NCBI GenBank assembly: GCA_019057975.1
Contig: JAHLWJ010000055.1
Coordinates: 1-18,873, forward strand
Source: Promethearchaeota archaeon
GTDB taxonomy: Archaea > Asgardarchaeota > Lokiarchaeia > Sigynarchaeales > SOKP01
Reading direction: 5' to 3'
Length of the DNA stretch: 18,873 nucleotides
Below the pieces are notes generated by a model that made no database searches, was not told where the DNA came from, and saw only the letters and a list, made by a program, of their open reading frames with translations. Positions 15,703 through 18,873 of this stretch are shown in pieces. Position numbers and translations under genes: made by a program. Position 1 is the stretch's first letter, and every line of letters begins with the position of its first letter.

Positions 15703-17790
15703 GTGCATAATTATTATAAAATAGTCAGAATTATGAGCCACATAGAAGTTCCAATAGATTGGAATGATAAGCATAGAAGAAACATTAGATTATTAATTAA
15801 TTTATTTGAAAAATATGAATACGGTGATTTATCCTCTAGTTTTTCTTCTCCTATTCATTTAAAGCAAGATATTGGTCAAAAAAGTTTCGACTTAATCTTA
15901 GAAATATGGGATTCTGGACCAAAGAACGGATGTCTCTCGAATATAGTAATAAATTTGCTTTTTATTCATTTTTTTAATAATTGGAATGATGAAACTTATC
16001 AAGCAAAGCTCCAACAACCTTTCGTCGAATTTGTTGAAGAATTTTGCGATTGGTGGGAGAGACCAATAATGAGAAAATGGTTTGAAACAAAAAAGAATCT
16101 TTTAAATGAATTTGGGAAGGATAAAACTGATGTGATCGTTGGAACAATTCTCTCACACCAACTAACAAAGAAAGGTGTTAACTTAGAAAAAACTTCAATC
16201 AACTTAAAAACAAATTTAAATTTAGATTATTATCAAATAATAGATATTTTAAGGCAGAATATAAATGGTTATAAAAATGTCATAAAGTGGAAAAGAGAGT
16301 ATAGAAAAAATTTAATATTGGCAAATAGCCCACTATTAATAATTTTAACAATATATCTTATTTATATGACAATTGTATACATTCCTTTATTCTTTTGGTC
16401 TTTCGTAGGTATATGGTTTCTAATCTTATTTTTTCTTAATATTTGGATTATTTTAAAGAATATCGATAATATATGGTATCGTATTCATTTCACTTCTCTA
16501 TTTTTTATATATTTAAACTACCTAATTTTAGCCTTATTGATATTACCGAACATTTCAATCACTATTAACGCTATGTTTTTTTTTACCTTAGGATGGTTAG
16601 GTTGGGTAATATCGATAGTTTCGTTTAGAAGGTATCAAATTGATTGTCAGGACTTTGGTAAGGATGGAAGTCATTTGGGTGGTAACTCAATTTATTTTTT
16701 TTTATTTTCTTTCTTTACCTGGTCAATTCTAACTTATATTTCGGATTTTTCTCTATTTGATACGAATTTTCTTCAATTATTATTTATCGATGAAATTAAT
16801 AACAGCTCAATTATTGGAATTGAAATAGGTGCTATGATTGTTTTCGTTTTAACTTATATCTTCTATATAAAACCTGAGTTTTGGATACGAAGGAAAGAAA
16901 TAAAACCGTTTAAGACTTATAAAAAATTAGGGATTCTAGAGGATTTCATGAATGCTTTATTTCTGGCAACTAACCAAGAATATAGTATTATAAAAAAAAA
17001 GTTAAATTTAGATAAATCAATTACAGAAAATTATATCTCTCTGGGAATAACATTCAAAGGAGATATAAATAAAGCTTATACTTTATTAAAAAAATATGAA
17101 ACTCATCTGATCAATAAGGTAATACCAGATTCTCCTGAAGAATCTCTACTTGATAATATTAGTAAAATATCTAAAGGTTATAATAAAAAAATATCAAACC
17201 TAATTTCGATTAAAAGATTAGATGATGAATTCTTAAAATTAAATTTTATAAATAAACTTCCCAAAAATCTAATTGAAAACTTAAAAAGTGCTGAATTGCA
17301 CTTCAAATTATATAGTTTATTTGATGAACGATCATTTAAATTATGTATAATTGAATTAGCGTTAACTATGGAATATGTATTTAAGATAATTATGAATATT
17401 TTTCTTCAAAAGACCAATACGTATAATTGTCTCAATCTACTAAAAAGTAGCACAGATAAAGATGAAAAGCGTTATTTTATTATGCTACTCGAAAGAGGAG
17501 TTGCTAAGACTACTTTAGGTGTATTTCTTAGAATTATTAAAGATATATGCTATATTCAGAAAGATTGTAAAATTACGCATGAATTGAAAGATTTCTTAGA
17601 TAAGAACTGGCCAATTGATCAGAATTTTCTTATCGAATTAGATAATTTTAATCGGTTAAGAAATAGTCTCGTTCATACCCCTGGAAAAATTGTAGACAGC
17701 ATTAAATATGAACACTCTAGAAATTTAATATTTGAGCATCTAAATAACCTCAGAATTGATCTTTCTTCAATTAATTCTCTAACTTTTTAA
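15703..17790 (+). CDS. multi-pass membrane protein with C-terminal HEPN-like motif
   Basis: A 695-residue protein. Residues 1-200 are soluble and helical with many W, F and charged residues. Hydrophobic segments, about 6-7 in all, lie at roughly 205-228, 230-250, 263-282, 286-307, 330-346 and 367-388; two of the first ones are nearly continuous. Residues 395-695 are soluble. They contain FKLCIIELALTMEYVFKIIM (545-564) and NRLRNSLVHTPG (650-661). RNSLVH is an Rx4H motif with a polar residue after R, the signature of HEPN ribonucleases, and the earlier helix fits the first HEPN helix. Likely role: membrane-anchored toxin or effector of the cluster. The motif is short, so HEPN assignment is moderate. 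The GTG directly follows the stop of the preceding gene; ATG at 15733 (MSHIEVP) is an alternative start 10 codons in. Confidence 0.72.
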   Translation: MHNYYKIVRIMSHIEVPIDWNDKHRRNIRLLINLFEKYEYGDLSSSFSSPIHLKQDIGQKSFDLILEIWDSGPKNGCLSNIVINLLFIHFFNNWNDETYQAKLQQPFVEFVEEFCDWWERPIMRKWFETKKNLLNEFGKDKTDVIVGTILSHQLTKKGVNLEKTSINLKTNLNLDYYQIIDILRQNINGYKNVIKWKREYRKNLILANSPLLIILTIYLIYMTIVYIPLFFWSFVGIWFLILFFLNIWIILKNIDNIWYRIHFTSLFFIYLNYLILALLILPNISITINAMFFFTLGWLGWVISIVSFRRYQIDCQDFGKDGSHLGGNSIYFFLFSFFTWSILTYISDFSLFDTNFLQLLFIDEINNSSIIGIEIGAMIVFVLTYIFYIKPEFWIRRKEIKPFKTYKKLGILEDFMNALFLATNQEYSIIKKKLNLDKSITENYISLGITFKGDINKAYTLLKKYETHLINKVIPDSPEESLLDNISKISKGYNKKISNLISIKRLDDEFLKLNFINKLPKNLIENLKSAELHFKLYSLFDERSFKLCIIELALTMEYVFKIIMNIFLQKTNTYNCLNLLKSSTDKDEKRYFIMLLERGVAKTTLGVFLRIIKDICYIQKDCKITHELKDFLDKNWPIDQNFLIELDNFNRLRNSLVHTPGKIVDSIKYEHSRNLIFEHLNNLRIDLSSINSLTF

Positions 17791-18200
17791 TCTGTTTAAA
17801 TATTAAAGAGTTTTATTTGAGTTGTGTTTATTTACTAAGGAACTTATTCATATGATAATCGAATGATTTATTGTTTTTTCTACCATTTTCCTTTAACTAT
17901 TTAAAACATCACAAATTTTTTATTTAAATAATAAAAGTAGAAAGAATTTAAATATCTCCCATTTACTGATATAAATGTATTTAAAGTATAGATATATCTC
18001 TTCTAAAATGTATATTAATTAGTGTACAATTCTAAATCGAAATTTTAAAATCAGTGAAATTATTCATAAATTTAAGAATATTTTATCATGAACTTCTAAT
18101 AGAATTAATAATTCAATAGAATATCCTAAGGAATATAAAGAAGAATATAGATATAAATAAGATAAAAACGAATAAATAAGTATAAAAGAGTGGATTTATC
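17791..18200. other. AT-rich gap downstream of the five-gene cluster
   Basis: About 400 bp with no convincing gene. T6 at 17874-17879, roughly 85 nt after the last stop of the cluster, may end its transcript. A short open stretch before 18160 (IEYPKEYKEEYRYK) has no start codon and looks accidental or decayed. AAAGTATAGATAT near 17986 also occurs near 4333, probably by chance. Confidence 0.4.
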
Positions 18201-18419
18201 ATAAGTAAAAAAATTAATAAGGATTTCTTTCAGAGTACTTTTTCAAAAGAATTAGGAATAGAAAAGCAAACAACATTGGATAAGTATATCTTATTAGATA
18301 AATTTATTGAGAAGATAAAACCAACTTTCGAAAAAGCCCTTTCAAAATATCTAACAAGAACTGGAGTCGATGAAGTAATGAATACAATCAGAGAAACTAT
18401 TTCTCGGAATTTGAAATAA
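18201..18419 (+). CDS. 72-codon frame with ATA at the expected start, unrecognised
   Basis: The frame is open from a stop at 18183-18185 to TAA 18417-18419 but has no ATG, GTG or in-frame early TTG. The sequence reads naturally from ATA 18201: (M)SKKINKDFFQSTFSKELG, then EKQTTLDKYILLDKFIEKIK, then TGVDEVMNTIRETISRN. It is hydrophilic and helical, like a real small soluble protein. A GAGTGG stretch 10 nt before the ATA could have been its ribosome site. Either the ATG has mutated to ATA, making a decayed gene, or translation uses a rare codon, or begins at TTG 18276 (47 codons). No family was recognised. It converges on the gene ending at 18439. Confidence 0.4.
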   Translation: MSKKINKDFFQSTFSKELGIEKQTTLDKYILLDKFIEKIKPTFEKALSKYLTRTGVDEVMNTIRETISRNLK

Positions 18420-18438
18420 ATTTATACTTTCTTATTGA

Positions 18439-18732
18439 TCATGACAAGGCTAGAATTTTAAATGCTCTAATACCGGAGTTAGGTTTTTTATTAAAAAAAC
18501 ATTTTGAGTACCAATAATATGCCTCCTCTTTAGAGAGGGATTTTATATAAATTAGAACCTTATCTATTTTTGTCATTATATCAATAGTTTTAATACTTTC
18601 GAATAATAATGCTAATCTTACCCCAAATTCTTCATTGATATTTAAAGTTGATATTTTTATTTTATATGTGTTAAATATATTAAGTTTTTGATGATCAAGG
18701 GTTTGTTGGATAGCAGATTTTTGATTTTTCAT
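18439..18732 (-). CDS. small protein with EAYYWYSKCF motif, possibly defence-associated family
   Basis: A 97-residue hydrophilic protein. The end, KSLSKEEAYYWYSKCFF followed by GIRAFKILAL, resembles what I recall of a family of small archaeal and bacterial proteins found near defence genes (possibly DUF7680); this could not be checked. No ribosome site is visible before ATG 18732. The frame stays open upstream for another 24 codons without any start codon (IISSLKGWRLTQVECYVKDL...), so either the start is here or the protein is the tail of a gene broken upstream. Its function is unknown. Confidence 0.5.
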   Translation of the reverse strand: MKNQKSAIQQTLDHQKLNIFNTYKIKISTLNINEEFGVRLALLFESIKTIDIMTKIDKVLIYIKSLSKEEAYYWYSKCFFNKKPNSGIRAFKILALS

Positions 18733-18736
18733 TGTT

Positions 18737-18869
18737 TTATTAATTAAATCTTTAACATAACATTCTACTTGAGTTAACCTCCAACCTTTTAATGAGGAAA
18801 TTATTCATTCAGGAGTTCTTCAATATCTAAAGTAAATGCTCTAGATTTTCGAATTGTTTCGAAATTAAT
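18737..18869 (-). pseudogene. frame-broken coding scraps at the right edge
   Basis: On the minus strand, INFETIRKSRAFTLDIEELL (18869 to the TAA at 18803-18801) and then, in another frame, IISSLKGWRLTQVECYVKDL leading into the small protein at 18732. Both look protein-like but lack starts and are joined only through a frame change. This may be the rest of a longer ancestor of the 97-residue gene. Evidence is limited by the window edge. Confidence 0.3.
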
Positions 18870-18873
18870 TTAA

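Noticed and set aside
1..18873. CRISPR array, suggested by the CARF gene
   Set aside because: No regularly spaced direct repeats of 24-40 bp and no cas genes were seen anywhere in the window.

Overview
The window is AT-rich (about 28-30% G+C by eye) and looks archaeal. Starts are preceded by TATA-box sequences about 26-30 nt upstream, there is a CARF-winged-helix regulator of a type I know mainly from archaea, and some starts carry a GGTGA-type ribosome site. A low-GC archaeon, possibly of the Asgard lineages, is my guess; nothing in the window fixes the lineage. I see no rRNA, canonical tRNA, CRISPR array or recognisable transposase.

Left part (1-4101): a partial beta-CASP/metallo-beta-lactamase nuclease gene runs off the left edge on the minus strand. 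Upstream of it, same strand, is a CARF-winged-helix regulator. Diverging from the regulator is a two-gene unit: a ParB-type protein with an added coiled coil and a CPFC motif, overlapping by 8 bp an unrecognised 256-residue protein. The divergent intergenic region holds a perfect 8-bp inverted repeat that could be an operator.

Middle part (4102-8469): an accessory zone with many gene remnants. It holds a restriction-endonuclease-fold protein, a compact element with three perfect stems that may be a small RNA, a decayed C-terminus of a type I restriction subunit (HsdR), an HNH endonuclease of different base composition, broken small reading frames, and the last ~40 codons of a CBS-domain gene. 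This is how a defence island with gene turnover looks.

Right part (8470-17790): the main candidate is a same-strand five-gene cluster. It encodes a ParB/sulfiredoxin-fold protein with a DGNRR motif, a SNF2-type helicase/translocase, a DUF3883-type PD-(D/E)xK nuclease, a 943-residue helical-repeat protein ending in a second copy of the same ParB-like module (DGNKR), and a multi-pass membrane protein with a C-terminal HEPN-like RNSLVH motif. The two ParB-like proteins are clear paralogues, which ties the later genes to the first one. I do not recognise this combination as a named defence system. A plausible but unproven reading: ParB-like proteins and the SNF2 motor sense or scan foreign DNA, the DUF3883 protein cuts it, and the membrane HEPN protein is an effector acting on RNA or the cell.

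Right edge (17791-18873): an AT-rich gap, a 72-codon reading frame that would start with ATA, a convergent 97-residue small protein, and short frame-broken coding scraps at the border.
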